A DNA stretch of 64,000 nt from Hsuehochloa calcarea (lineage: Eukaryota; Streptophyta; Magnoliopsida; Poales; Poaceae), in assembly GCA_036346395.1 (NCBI GenBank), contig CM070599.1, positions 23,613,232-23,677,231 of the forward strand, given 5' to 3'. The translations under genes were made by a program, and so were the position numbers. A model generated the notes under the pieces. The model was not told the DNA's origin. It made no database searches and saw nothing but the letters and a program-made list of their open reading frames with translations. Each line of letters opens with the position of its first letter. Position 1 is the stretch's first letter. Of the stretch, positions 1 through 11,649 are shown piece by piece.

Positions 1-1371
1 GCGTGTCAAACAACTATGATGTTCTTTTCCCTGACACACTTGTGGCAAAAAAAAAAGTCTCTATGGCGAAGCCTTCTAAATCCGTCTAAGGAACTATATC
101 AGCCTAATTCTACTAAGAAACCAAACACCTACGTAAGGAACTGCACCACGCCTAAACTTAGACGGACAATCTTAAACTGCAAACCAAACATACTCGAAAT
201 CTCTTACGAAGCCGCTGAATTGAGCCCAAGAGGAGTAATGCTCACTCTAGCTTTCTCCATTTTTGTAATCTCGACTGGACAAGATCATGCTCACAAACAT
301 ATAACTTTTCGTACAATATTCAACAAGAGAAGCGTCTGTAGTACAACGGTTCTCGACATATATATTGCCGGCCGGCCGGCCATCAGGTGAGATCAAATCA
401 CGCAAGACACTCAGCCATTGATTATCACCCCGGCCCTTCCGTCCATGATTCCGGCCAAGCAGCTACGCTAGACGAGAACAACGAACGAACTGACGACATA
501 GCTAGCGTGCGTGCCTCTCGATCGAACCAGCAGCAGCAAGCACAGCATGGGACGTCACATCTCATACCCGGCAAGGCAACAACCTGCTGCTACATATGAG
601 CCCTAGCTACGACGCTATAGATAACCAATCAAACCTCCGTCGCTGCTGGAAAAGATCAGGCCCGGCCGGCGGGGTCCCTTTCTCCCCTCCCTCCGGCCGG
701 TGGACCGAAGAATCGGCACGCATTCGCGCGAGCGGCCGATACATATGTCCTCGCCAAATTGACAAGTACACTCACAAGCAGTATAATTGCCGTCCGCCCG
801 ACGTCGTCGTCCTCGGCAGATTTGGTCAGACAAGCTTCGATCCATCCATCCATCCATATCCATCTCAAGCTCGGTGAGAATCTGAGCGAGGCGTACGTTA
901 GCTCGCGGTGATTTTCCGAAAGCGATGCTTGATTTGGTCCGGCCGGGTGGTGCTTAGTTAGCAGCATGAGATTTTTATTCTTTCTTTTCTGCGAGGAGCA
1001 TGAGATTTTTTTTCCTTTGTTCTGCGTCAGCGTCAACGGCACGTGCGAGCTAGTAGCTAACTAGGAGCGAAATTCTTCGCGTGAGTTCGCAGCTATCGAT
1101 CTTGTCTCCTTGCCGTAACTCGAGGTGGCGCAGGCGCTCTGGCTCGGGACGAGATGATGGCGACGACACGACAGGGAAATCACCTTCGCTGCCAACGGCG
1201 GTGGCGGCTGTCGACCCTTCGTCGCCTCGTGTCATCTTCTCTCGAGCTCGTGGGTCGAAGTCTCCCGTTCCGATCTGTTTACTTGTTTGAGGAAATCCCA
1301 ATTTGTACGTGCGCTATAGATGTGTGGGTGTGGCTGTGGGTGTGTGTGTGGGTCTTTGGACATGCGGTGAA
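1..1371. other. Unassigned intergenic sequence
   Basis: I see no convincing gene here. Overlapping ORFs exist on both strands, but none shows a recognisable domain or sensible splice structure. Local landmarks are a short GGCC-rich stretch near 365-382, a (TCCA)n microsatellite at about 841-857 and a GT-rich run at about 1321-1352. The stretch 600-1300 is GC-rich and could be an old gene or promoter remnant, but nothing identifies it. Confidence 0.5.
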
Positions 1372-1374
1372 TTA

Positions 1375-2370
1375 GGATGTGTTTAGTTGGCGATATAAGG
1401 TTGAATTGGATGAGATGTATAAATAGAATAAGATTGTCCTAGATGAGATAATACATATAGTCTGTTTGATTGGTTATATGATATGATATGAGATTATGTT
1501 TGGTTGAGAGAACGGGTTAGTTTGACTAATTCCTCGCTACACATGTGTGAGATTACATCCATATTATTTTTCTTTTATTTCTTCTTTTTTTAATCATTTC
1601 CCGTTTTCTTCGGTCCTTTCTTTTCTTCCTTAATGCTTCTTCAGAGGGGGAGAGGCGCATTTGGTCTTCACCAAATCGTGCATAGTTTCTTAATCCAGGT
1701 TTCACCAAATCTCTCTACTTCTCTCCAATACACAAGTTCAGATCAATTTTGCCCCTTTTGCATAACCCTTGCTCTGCAACTCCAAGTTTCTTGATTTGGG
1801 GAACCCCTAGAAGCTACAACATCGGGTTCATGAACTTCGGCGGCTGGCGTTGAGTGACGAGACCTAGACCTGTTGTTGTTGCGCAAGCTCGTACGCGCCT
1901 ACATGGTGCTTGTAGCTGCCGGTCTGGTCGCCTTACCCGGTCTGGTAGATGTGGCCGTTGGTATCACCGATGGTCTACTCGTGGGATGTAGAAGACGATG
2001 TAGGGAACCTGTTGCCCGATCGATGCCTTAGTCGCCATCTTCGCCAGTCACCGGAGTCGCCCCTCCACCGTTGTTCCCGGCGTCTCCCAGGCTACTCTCA
2101 CCGCCGCCACCACATGGGAGAGATGGGTGGCGTCGGGAGAGGTGAGTGGAATCCAACTCTTGGTCATGTGACCGCACGTGAGGCACATGACCACTATGGG
2201 ATGAGCTCATCCAGCCTATTTTCCGTATCACTCCATCCATGATATTGAGCGAATATTCTCCTCGTGTGGATGAGTCCATCCGGGATAACTTGGTACATCC
2301 ACTCAACCAAACACTAGGACAAATCCAAAAGTAGGATGGAATTATCTCGTCCACCCATCCAAACACAACC
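1375..2370. mobile_element. Harbinger-like non-autonomous element, 996 bp
   Basis: The ends are imperfect inverted repeats: GGATGTGTTTAGTTGG at the left, and GGTTGTGTTTGGATGG when the right end is read on the other strand. Both ends are flanked by the trinucleotide TTA (1372-1374 and 2371-2373), the target-site duplication typical of PIF/Harbinger elements. The edges are AT-rich and the core at about 1830-2160 is GC-rich. It has no transposase ORF, so it would depend on a partner element. The GC-rich core could be captured host sequence, but I do not recognise it. Two related elements lie at 23090-23875 and 24354-26380. Confidence 0.7.
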
Positions 2371-2504
2371 TTACAAATCAGGTTGATCGTCCCTCATTTT
2401 TTTCCTTAATTTGTTGTATTTGCTTTAGGTCTTATCATGTTATACATTATTTACTTTCACAGGTACATACATAAAAGACCGTCACAGGTACAGGTACATA
2501 GATT

Positions 2505-2700
2505 AAACTGCTCTTGGAGGGCTTTCACTCCTGTGGCTATAAATATGAGGACTCCCATGTACAAGATACACCCAAATAAATAAAGATATTGAATCTCCTC
2601 TATACATAGTGTCTCTTTTTGGTGTTCATTGTGTGATCAGATTGATTATCTCCTCATTATAGCATCGATTATTTAATATGTTATTAGCACGAATAGTTCT
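2505..2700 (+). repeat. LTR-like sequence, left partner of 7916-8115
   Basis: This stretch aligns by eye with 7945-8115. Both share a CTATAAATATGA TATA-type core, then an AATAAAGATATTG segment, then a TGTTCATT.TGTGAT segment, then ATTATTTAA, in the same order and orientation. The pair fits the two LTRs of an old copia-like element. No start terminus is clear at this copy, so the left boundary is approximate. Confidence 0.45.
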
Positions 2701-5468
2701 TCCGACCAATCGGTATGTTGTTCGGGATCCTCTTTTCCAATCTTCATTATCTATAATTTAATCTAGTAGATTAAATTTTTAGAAACCTATATTAGATCGG
2801 AGTAATCAGCCAATCTCCTATGGATGTACTGTTCATCATCATATGATGTTACTGTTAATCGTCATTGTTATCGTTCATATGACGGAGAAAAAAAAGGGGA
2901 AAAGAAGAAGAAAAACGATGCCGCTGCCTTGTGCACCCCAGCGTAGCGCCGTCGTCTCGACCACCACACTCCTACTACGCGCCGCCCGCACACCCGCCGT
3001 GCCTGTCGGCAGTGCATGCTCCACCGGTCGTCGCCCGCGCTCGCCCATGCCGCTCACACCGAGCCCTGCAGGCCTTGCCGCGCCACTCGTCGCCTCCGTG
3101 ATGCTGCTAGCCCCACCGCCAGACACCAGCGGATGTCGCGCCCACAACCGTCGCCAAGGGGAACCGTAACTTCCCCCTACCCGCTCCCCTTTTTGACCTG
3201 GCCTAGCAGGCCGGTTAAGCCATGGGCCGGCCCGCCCCACGGCCGGGAAAAAGAAAGAAAAAAATAGAAAAATTGTTTCGGGAGAGAAAAAAAATGAAAC
3301 CTCAAAATCTTGCAAAATGCCCTCGGTAATTCTAAAAATTACAAGGAAAGTTTACGGATGAGAAAATTTTGCGGAAAACCACGTGGAGTTTTGGAAAATT
3401 ACGACGGATTTTAGTTTTTTATATTCTTGCTAAATAACCCTTCGGGAATCCAATTTTTGTGATAGGCTAGTATGTTATAAGCTTATTTTATAATCTAGAC
3501 CCTTGGTTTATGGTTATTTGTTTTAATAAAATTTATTTTTATGCAATAACCTTAAATAAATCCTAAAAACTGAATTTCTAAGGTATATGAGCCTCCATAA
3601 ATTATGAAACCTTAGACTTAGTACACATTGGAAGCATCATTTTTTATGGTTTTTTTTGTTGTATTGTGTGTTTTGGGAAATTAATTAATGGGTTTACTGG
3701 TTGTGAAAATTGCTCCCAGACCTTGAAAATTATCAGAAAAATCCAAAAAATACTAGGAAAATTCTGCGAAATGTATAAAATTATCTAACGAATGGATAAA
3801 AATTAATATGTAATGTTTTGCACTCGTTTTATGCATTTAAAATGTTTTACATGCTGTAAATATAAAGAAAATTGCATAAATTGTGTGGGACATATTTGAC
3901 ATCACTAAGTGGATATTCGTTTGTCCTGCTGAATAGTTGATTAAATCTACTTAATAGAACACATTACGAGAAGCATATATTACATGTAGTAAAATAATTA
4001 ATCTTTTATGGAATTAATTTTGTAAACAATATGTCTAAAAATTAAAAATATATTATCATGCCTTGCTAAAAAAAATTTGGACATGTACTCGTGATATTTA
4101 ATAAATCTCAATTCACTAACTTGTAGCGCACGGATGCCTAGATGGCAAAAGAAAAACTATTTTTCTCAGTGACACTAGAATATGCCTAGTCATATGTTGA
4201 TCTCTGATAGATCACTTCGACTAGAAAACATTATATTCCTCAAATAAGTACATAATAACTTCAGCCATAAGACTTGGAGTCTGTATAACACTATCCTCTG
4301 CCATATTGATTTCTTAATTGAAGAACTTTGTAAGAAGAATGCTACAGAGTTTATATTGATTTCAACCAACAAAATTGCACTCTTGTTTAAGTATAATTGC
4401 AAATATTTGCCAAAACTCTGAGTTGATTTCAAGCAAATGCCTGATGCACACGGTATCACTCGAGATTTTTATTGTTGGCATGAAAAGAGGGAGGATACTG
4501 GGCTTGTGTGGGATATTGGAATCCAAGAGGCATAGAAAATAAAAATAAAACAAGAGTCATGGTCGGCGCAGTGACATATCCTAGGTTAAAGCCTGAAGCA
4601 AATTAGCTTGAAGTAATAGATTAATCTAGTTTATTTGGGGGATAATTAAAGTAAATTACATGATTATCATCCATATCCAGTCCGATACCCTTGCTATTGG
4701 CAAATACAATCATTGCTGCACACGAAGGGCAATTAATTTGTGTCTTCAGCAATGTTTTAACTGCTAGCATGCAGGAATGCACACGATAAATCGATGGTCA
4801 TTTGATGTAGTTGCACATATGCCATGTTGGCTATGCATCGAAGTGTGTTATAATCATCGGAAATGACACATGCATAAATTGGTAAGTGTAGTCCGCAACA
4901 GCATCACCACCAGAGGCCATATCATTTGCTTGAAGCAAATATAACTCCTGAAATAAAATAAAATATAACCTACTGGATTTTGTTAGTCGTGAATGATCTA
5001 AATTTGGCCATGTTAATCTGGCATTACAAATTAAAGTCAGACACATAATTTATCACCCTTAATTAAATATGGTGTTCCAATTGAACAATACATATTCCAA
5101 TCGAATAATTATACTATTGGGTGATTCAACTATTTTTGAAGTCTAGAAGAAAATTTGTTATTTCTGTGTAGATTAACTATGATTGTTTTTTATTCCAACA
5201 TTATATTTATGTTCCTGAAGAGCATCCTATTGTTTATGATGGTAAAACATACTACTTATGACCATAAGAAAATATGTCGCGCAATTATAAACTTGAAGTT
5301 TAATGATCTAAATTATTTAAAATATGGTACGAGTAATTGGATCAAAACTTGCGCAAATAATAAAGAAGTTAGTCTATAGATTAAGTCTACCAACTCTCGG
5401 ACCCGTATATGGGACCTTCGTCGCGAATTAATTACCAACGAGAAATTGTAATATCCTACAGAATGTTA
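2701..5468. other. AT-rich sequence inside the decayed copia-like element, with a GC-rich insert
   Basis: No domain can be read in any frame. A GC-rich island at about 2920-3245 stands out sharply from the AT-rich surroundings and looks like an insertion or a captured fragment. The rest (3250-5450) is AT-rich with only short ORFs. Lying between two LTR-like copies suggests decayed retrotransposon interior, but no gag or pol motif survives that I can recognise. Confidence 0.35.
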
Positions 5469-5476
5469 GAATCATG

Positions 5477-6647
5477 TAGGGGTGAAAACGGATCAGATAC
5501 GGACGGATAATGACTCTGCCATATTTGTTTTTTATATTTTTTTTCGAATCCGGATACCAATACGGATACTCCGGATACGAATACAGATACGAATAATATC
5601 GAATACGAATACGGAGTGAATACGAATTGAAACGAATACGGTCGTGAATATTTTTCAGAACATGAAAACCCCTTAAATTTTATGCCAGAAATTAGCAAAA
5701 ATATATAACTAGTTTATTTGATGCAAACATTCATGAATTGTTCATATTTTCAGCAACCACACATAACATTGGCACTAACAAGTTGCATTAACTAGTTCGT
5801 CATAAATATAACACTTAGTTTACCATATTTAGCTTATAAGTCATAACTCACAAAGTCACAGGTCATCACACATTCACACTTAGTTCATCACATACATAAA
5901 ACTTAGTTCACACTAATATTGATCATGCTAGATGGTTAATCTATACACAAATGACTGTAACATCCCAAAGTATGTTACCAAAAATAAAATTAATAAAGTT
6001 ATTATTTTATTGGATTTTTTGAGATTTAAAAGAGTTTTCTTGGTTAAAAAGAAAAATAAATAAATAAAGTCAATTATTTAATTTTTCTAGTTTTCAATGT
6101 TAATTTTTTTTAGATTTCTGGGATTTTTATTGTATTTAAAGTGAAAATGAAAAAAATAATAATTAATTTCTTGAATTTTCTGGATTTTAAAAAGGTTGTT
6201 CGTATTTTTCAAAAATTTAAAATAATTTATGTGCAAAAATAAAAACCAAATTTAACATGGAAATAATTTTATTAAGTTCAAAATAATTTAAGAAATTTTT
6301 GTGATTTTTTATAGAATTTTTTTAACCCTATTTTCTATTTTCGAAAAGGCTATTTGATTTGTTGTATTTTCTGATATTCGAAAATCAATTAAAATCTTTT
6401 TTTTCTTTTGGGCTGAAATCCTCTTCCATTGGACCGAAATCCAGATATCCGGACTTGCTCTTATCCGGATAATCCGTATACGTATCCGTATCCGCTGGAT
6501 AGCATGCCTACCGTATTCGTTTCTTCCGATAAAAAATCTGAATCTATTTCCGATCCGAAAATTATCCGAGAAAAATCCGATCCGAGACAATCCGAATCCG
6601 TTTCCGTCCGGATCGGTCGAAAACTATCCAAACCGTTTTCATCCCTA
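5477..6647. mobile_element. Non-autonomous hAT element, 1171 bp
   Basis: The element starts TAGGGGTGAAAACGG (5477-5491), and its far end, read on the other strand, is TAGGGATGAAAACGG (6647-6633), so the terminal inverted repeats match at 14 of 15 bases. It is flanked by a perfect 8-bp target-site duplication, GAATCATG, at 5469-5476 and 6648-6655, as expected for the hAT superfamily. Both subterminal regions carry many copies of CGGATAC/GTATCCG-type motifs (about 5550-5625 and 6440-6500), the kind of subterminal array that hAT transposases bind. There is no transposase ORF; the interior is AT-rich. A TGTAACATCCC string at about 5953 resembles an LTR start and may be a nested fragment. Confidence 0.85.
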
Positions 6648-6655
6648 GAATCATG

Positions 6656-7915
6656 TAGTTTTCTTGATGCTGTACTGATAAAAGTCTAGCTCACTGCATA
6701 TAACTATCATACCCCTTATTGAAATAAGTTTGTGTTAGAGAAACCAAACATTTTTCATATATTATCACCACTATAGCATACACCTTTGGGCCACCACCAG
6801 TTGTTGGAGATCATGTTGAATATGAAATTCAATCAATAATGTGCCCATGATAGGAGAATTTTGAGGTATGCTATTAATAAAGATTGAATCTCGGCATCAG
6901 GGGAGAAATGCCCAAAAGTTTGAATGTCATCGTATTTTTCAGAAGGAAAAAATCTTTAATACTAAAATACACGTACTAGTCAAGCTGAACTTAAAGTTTA
7001 GTTTACACTCTTGTACGCCAAAAACAGGGAGCCTATCAAATACTTCCCAATTATAGAGGAGTTACCACAATGTTTACTTGCAATAAATACATCGCTAAGA
7101 GTGGAATACACCGGGGTTAAATAGTATAACCACCTTTGCGAAATTAACTTATTGGTTCTTGATCTAAAATATATAGGGACGTTTCCAGGTCTAAGATCTA
7201 ATGACACTAGTCTAAATAATTATTAATAATGACACTAGTCTAAATAATTATTAATCACTCCTTTAACTCTCTCAGAGAGAACTCATCTTGAAGGTGAAAT
7301 ACCTCATAAAGTTGAAAGCCCCAGCAACTTAGTGTGCACATATTACAATGCTGAGAATGCGGAACGATCAAGAATCTATTGTTTGGGAAATAACAAAGAT
7401 CTGGTTAATATTGGTATACCCACAATTTGAAGGATATGAGATAAAAGTTATCAACAATCACTTTATCTCTATAATTGCTAAAGTTTCTCTTATGACAACA
7501 TGGATCTGGAACCAAAATATATGACTGAGCGCTTGAAGCATTCATATCAGGTCACATAATGAAAGCATATAAGGTTGTACCATAAATGCTAAATAAAAGT
7601 CTTAGAATCAGATAGTTCAGACTTGATATGTCATTTTGAATATAATTAAGTGGTGAAAGCTATGGTTCCAAAGTCCCTGTAGAAACCGCTACTCTCCTGT
7701 TATGAATGATATAATATTTTGTTGCATAATAATTCTGACAAATGACATGAACAAAATATATAGTCAATGGGTTCTGAAAATGTCATGGAGGTTTTTAGCG
7801 AGGCAACAACTTACGAATGTAATGTGCTCTTTTCTCTATTCCTTTTTCCAATGGGTTTTTGGAAAAGATTTTTGATGGGACATTTGCATATCGTTGTTTA
7901 TTGCTCGAGGAGGAG
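6656..7915. other. Decayed interior upstream of an LTR
   Basis: AT-rich sequence with no readable protein domain. Near the right end, TTTTTAGCGAGGCAA (about 7793-7807) closely resembles TTTTTAACGAGGCAA at about 39480-39494, which sits in the 3' untranslated region of a recognisable copia element. That supports reading this stretch as the 3' end of a copia-like element. The purine tract GAGGAGGAG ends at 7915, just before the LTR start. Confidence 0.4.
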
Positions 7916-8115
7916 TGTTACGAAAAATAATTATAGGCAAAATACTAAATTGTCCCCGGAGGCTATAAATATGAAGTCTTCAATATACAAAATACACATA
8001 GATGAATAAAGATATTGGATCTTCTCTGTACCTTGTATCTCTCTTTAATGTTCATTATGTGATTATATTTATTATATCCGACTAGAGCATCGACGGCATC
8101 AATTATTTAACCCAT
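7916..8115 (+). repeat. 3' LTR of a decayed copia-like element
   Basis: The sequence begins TGTTACG directly after a GAGGAGGAG polypurine tract, the usual layout at a copia 3' LTR. It contains a TATA-type core (GGCTATAAATATGA, about 7961-7974) and matches 2505-2700 in order and orientation. The right boundary is approximate. Confidence 0.5.
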
Positions 8116-9436
8116 TGTACGTCCTTTACGATTAGTGAAGTAAGCAAGCCACGAGATCGACATCGACATCGACATCGAGCTGCACACGTACTTGGCATGA
8201 GCATCACTAGCGCGAGATAGCGATCGACCGAAGCAACTAATTGTTGCTAGCTTTCTGCACGCACTAACCTAGGCAGGTTACTTGGCCAGTTTTGGTTTGC
8301 TAGCTTATCGCCAGAAGCAATAACCATTCACTACCACTGCTCCTCCTGAAAACAGAGTCGTTTACGATGCATTTAATTTAATATAAAGTGTCTATTTTTT
8401 TTCACCTAATAATTTAGATTAGTTATAATTTAATTATATTTTACCTAATAATATGAGTAATATAATTTCGAGAGAGGTAAAATTGTAATTTCCTATATAA
8501 AGATCGCACCCTAGTTGAAAAAGTTCATAATATATTCATAAAAATTATAAATACAAAGAAATATGTATTATACATTTAACAAATCAATGATCAGATTTGA
8601 TTTTTTTTATACTATCACCCTATACTATCAGTAGAGTAGAATGTACGGTAAAATTTTCAAAAATATATCCATGCATGGGCCAGCACATCACCACAGAATT
8701 AGAGACTTCAGGGAATGTTTGGTCGATCTTTTGGTAACGTATGGAATAAAGCACGCTAGATTTTGCCGTACGTGCCTACACATGTGGCATGGTGTAAATT
8801 ACAAAGGGAAGATTCGATTGCCAACTTGCTGAGATGCACAATTCCATTTTATAACCTAGGGAACCTAAATCTAGCACGACCATGATCGAGCAACTCGATC
8901 GACTCATGCCATCCGAGCGTCGGGACAGAGGATACGCACGAAGCCACCATTCTTGTCTAACACTTTTGTCCGTGCTTCTTATCCCCTCTCGTCCGTCGCT
9001 CTCGTGGACCAACCCACCGCACTGTACTGCAGCAACAATGCTTTACAAAGTGGAGATGATTCCACCAGCATGGCGATGCTGATTCCATTTAATTTGGAGG
9101 GCTGTCTGTCGCTCCATTGCCTAAATTCTCTTAATTTTTTCAGCCAATTTCCCGGCTATTGAATCAAAATTCAACCACCCACATCACAATCTCCCTTCGT
9201 ATATAACATACCCCAATCCTAACCCTAATATCTACTCCCGCCCACCTCTAGTCGCCGCCCCCACCCCTCCTCGCACACCGCCCTGTTGGCGCCGGTGAGG
9301 CCCGTCGCCCAGTTCCACCTCCTTTGCTTCCATTGCTCGATGCGACTATTGGCATCGGGGGAGGCGTCGGCACAACCTGCCTCCCGCCGCCATCCACCGC
9401 CGTGCTTCGGTCTCCCCTCCCTCTCTCTAAGGTTAG
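8116..9436. other. Unassigned intergenic sequence
   Basis: No gene is supported. There is a GACATC microrepeat at about 8157-8177 and an AT-rich block at 8360-8640. A GC-rich, pyrimidine-biased stretch at about 9240-9430 leads into the tandem repeat. ORFs on both strands between 8776 and 9450 are short, overlap each other and have no recognisable domain. Confidence 0.5.
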
Positions 9437-9969
9437 GGATCCGGTGCATTCAAACCATAACAGGTGAATCCGAGCCCTAACTTGGTGGTGGCGAAAAAGA
9501 TGGCGCCACCGAGGCAGACACGTACGACGCCCACAAGTGCACGCCCGATCGAAGCCGCCTTCACAAATCGGGATCCGCGCATTCAAACCCTAACAGTGAA
9601 TCCGAGCCCTAACTTGGGTGGCGAAAAAGATGGCGCCACCGAGGCAGACACGCACGACGCCCACAAGTGCACGCCCGATCGGCCGCCTTCACAAATCTGG
9701 GATCCGGTGCATTCAAACCCTAACAGGTGAATCCGAGCCCTAACTTGGTGGTGGCGAAAAAAGATGGCGCCACCGAGGCAGACACGTACGACGCCCACAA
9801 GTGCACGCCCGATCGAAGCCGCCTTCACAAATCTGGGATCCGGTGCATTCAAACCCTAACAGGTGAATCCGAGCCCTAACTTGGTGGTGGCGAAAAAAGA
9901 TGGCGCCACCGAGGCAGACACGTACGACGCCCACAAGTGCACGCCCGATCGAAGCCGCCTTCACAAATC
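9437..9969. repeat. Tandem repeat, four copies of a ~134-bp unit
   Basis: The unit begins near GGATCCGGTGCATTCAAACC and ends near CCGCCTTCACAAATCTG. Starts fall at about 9437, 9571, 9700 and 9836, giving periods of 134, 129 and 136 bp. Copies differ by small indels (GGTGGTGGCGAAAAAAG against GGTGGCGAAAAAG) and a few substitutions, so the period is not a multiple of three throughout. This explains why ORFs of similar sequence appear in several frames here. The last copy ends in unique sequence at about 9970. Confidence 0.9.
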
Positions 9970-10682
9970 TTCTTCCCCTGGATGCTATGCCAACTTGAAT
10001 TGGCAACTAGCTGATTACGCATCCGACCCCATTTGTACACGAAAAGGTGCCTACTTTTCTCTGTTCTTTTTTATTTCTTCAATAATTTTTTCCGTTTGAT
10101 GGTTGCGTCCCTTCGCCAACCAGTTGAGACAGACCCAAGCGTGCGATCGATGCCAGAGATTTCCCTGTAGAGGCAGTGGGGCCTTATCCACTGTACGCAG
10201 CGTAGTAGTGTTTCATTAGCGCCATGTACGTAGCGCGTGGCTTACATGCGCGTACGTGGACACACGTTGTAGTGTCGTGTCTCTCTCCTCGTCTACAGGC
10301 AGGTGCCACGGTGCGCACGGAGTGTTCATGTCATGGTCCACGTTGGAATGTCCGCTTCTTCCGAGGAATAGGACTAGTGGCCGTTAGGGGACCTCGGAGT
10401 TGGGTCGTGCTTTTCGGGCTAGCCAGAGCACCGTCCGGTGTAGTGCCAACGGCCGGGCCGGGCCTGAGGATAGGTCCTGTCAGGCGGCATGGCACAACAC
10501 AGCTAGTTAGGTCGTGCTCGAGCCGACCCTGAATGAATGCGGCATGGCAACATGCCAGCATGTCAGCGGCATGCGAAACCCTTGCCCTCCTGGTCGCCTC
10601 CGCATCATTGCCCCCGCCTGTGACCCCGCCAAGCCCCCGCACGCACACGGCACATCTCCGCCCTCGCCTGCGCGCGAGGTGG
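9970..10682. other. Unassigned intergenic sequence
   Basis: GC-rich non-repetitive sequence with overlapping ORFs on both strands (for example 10224-10532 + and 10331-10648 -). No domain, splice pattern or codon signature singles out one of them. Confidence 0.4.
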
Positions 10683-11110
10683 AGTCAAGGCTGACAGAGC
10701 TTAAGGAGGCCGTGCGGCTGTGGTGGGGGAGCTCGGGGAGAGGGGGAGGTCGTGCGGCTGTGGTGGGGGAGCTCGGGGAGAGGGGGGAGGCCGGGGGCAT
10801 TGGGAGAGGTGGAATTAAGGCTAGGGGCGGTGAGGAAGGTGGAGCTGAGGCTGGGGGAGGCGATGGAAAGAGGGGGAGGTGGAGCCAACGCTGGCAGATC
10901 TCGTGGAGAGGGGGAGGGTGGGGGCGGTGGGGGAGGTGGAGCCGAGGTCATGGGGTGTTGGGGGCAGTGGCGGTGGCGGTGAAGCTCGGGGAGGGGAGGG
11001 AGGCTAGGGGAGGCGCTGGGGGAGAGGGGGAGGCCAGGGGCAGTGGAGGGCTAGAGGCATGGAGGCGATGGGGGAGGCGATGCATTAGAGGGTGGAGGTG
11101 ATGGGGAGTG
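10683..11110. repeat. G-rich purine-skewed low-complexity block
   Basis: The + strand is dominated by GGGGGAGGTGGAG-like runs with very few C residues. A unit of about 42 bp beginning CGTGCGGCTGTGGTGGGGG is repeated in tandem at about 10709 and 10751. Most of the rest is looser repetition of GGGGGAGG with GCTGGGG. Long ORFs in several frames encode glycine/arginine-rich or proline/serine-rich peptides on opposite strands; these follow from base composition and are not evidence of a gene. Runs of four or more G would allow G-quadruplexes. Confidence 0.7.
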
Positions 11111-11649
11111 GTTGAGTAGGGGACTGGAGGCAATGGGAATCAGGGAATAGGCGTGGAAGTGGTCCCTGACTGGTGACAAGACATGTTGTAATCGCATTAG
11201 TAGAGATTAGAGAAGCAACGGGCGGGGAGGGAGAGAGGCAACGGGCCGCGAAGGAGAGAGGCAAAGGTCGTCTGCCCCATTCTAGAGACAAGACGAAGCA
11301 GAGAAAGACGGCAACAGGTAGATGCGAGATTTTTCCTCTCCGTGCTTATAAAAATGAACGCATTTGCTCATTTCTTCACCACTGAAGCACGACTTCTTTT
11401 CTTTGTATCTCTCTTTGCTCATTTCTGCACCACCGACCGAAGCACATATTATCTTCTCCGATTCTCTCTTTGCTCTAGTGCTCTATACAATAGAAAACAT
11501 GCTACCAAAGAGTCGAATAATGAAGTCGGCGGAGCTCGGTAGCGCTATGCTATCGAGGAGTCATAGCACGAAAGCAGCACCAGGGCCCATTCTCGAACGC
11601 TGCCGCCTTCGCCCCCTAGTCCTCCCCCCGCCACCTCTCCCATCGATGC
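11111..11649. other. Unassigned sequence with a short imperfect tandem repeat
   Basis: Around 11357-11480 a pyrimidine-rich segment beginning TTTGCTCATTTC is repeated with a period near 58 bp (about 11357 and 11415, with a weaker third start near 11469). Nothing else is recognisable. Confidence 0.4.

Noticed and set aside
5947..6300. Nested LTR inside the hAT element (TGTAACATCCC at about 5953)
   Set aside because: Only an LTR-like start string is visible; no end, TATA region or target duplication was found, so it is mentioned but not called.
9464..10099. Several similar ORFs of 78-112 residues on both strands
   Set aside because: They are repeated translations of the four-copy tandem array in shifting frames, not paralogous genes.
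10514..11101. 195-codon glycine/arginine-rich ORF
   Set aside because: It follows entirely from the G-rich low-complexity DNA; the other strand gives equally long proline/serine ORFs, and there is no domain or splice evidence.
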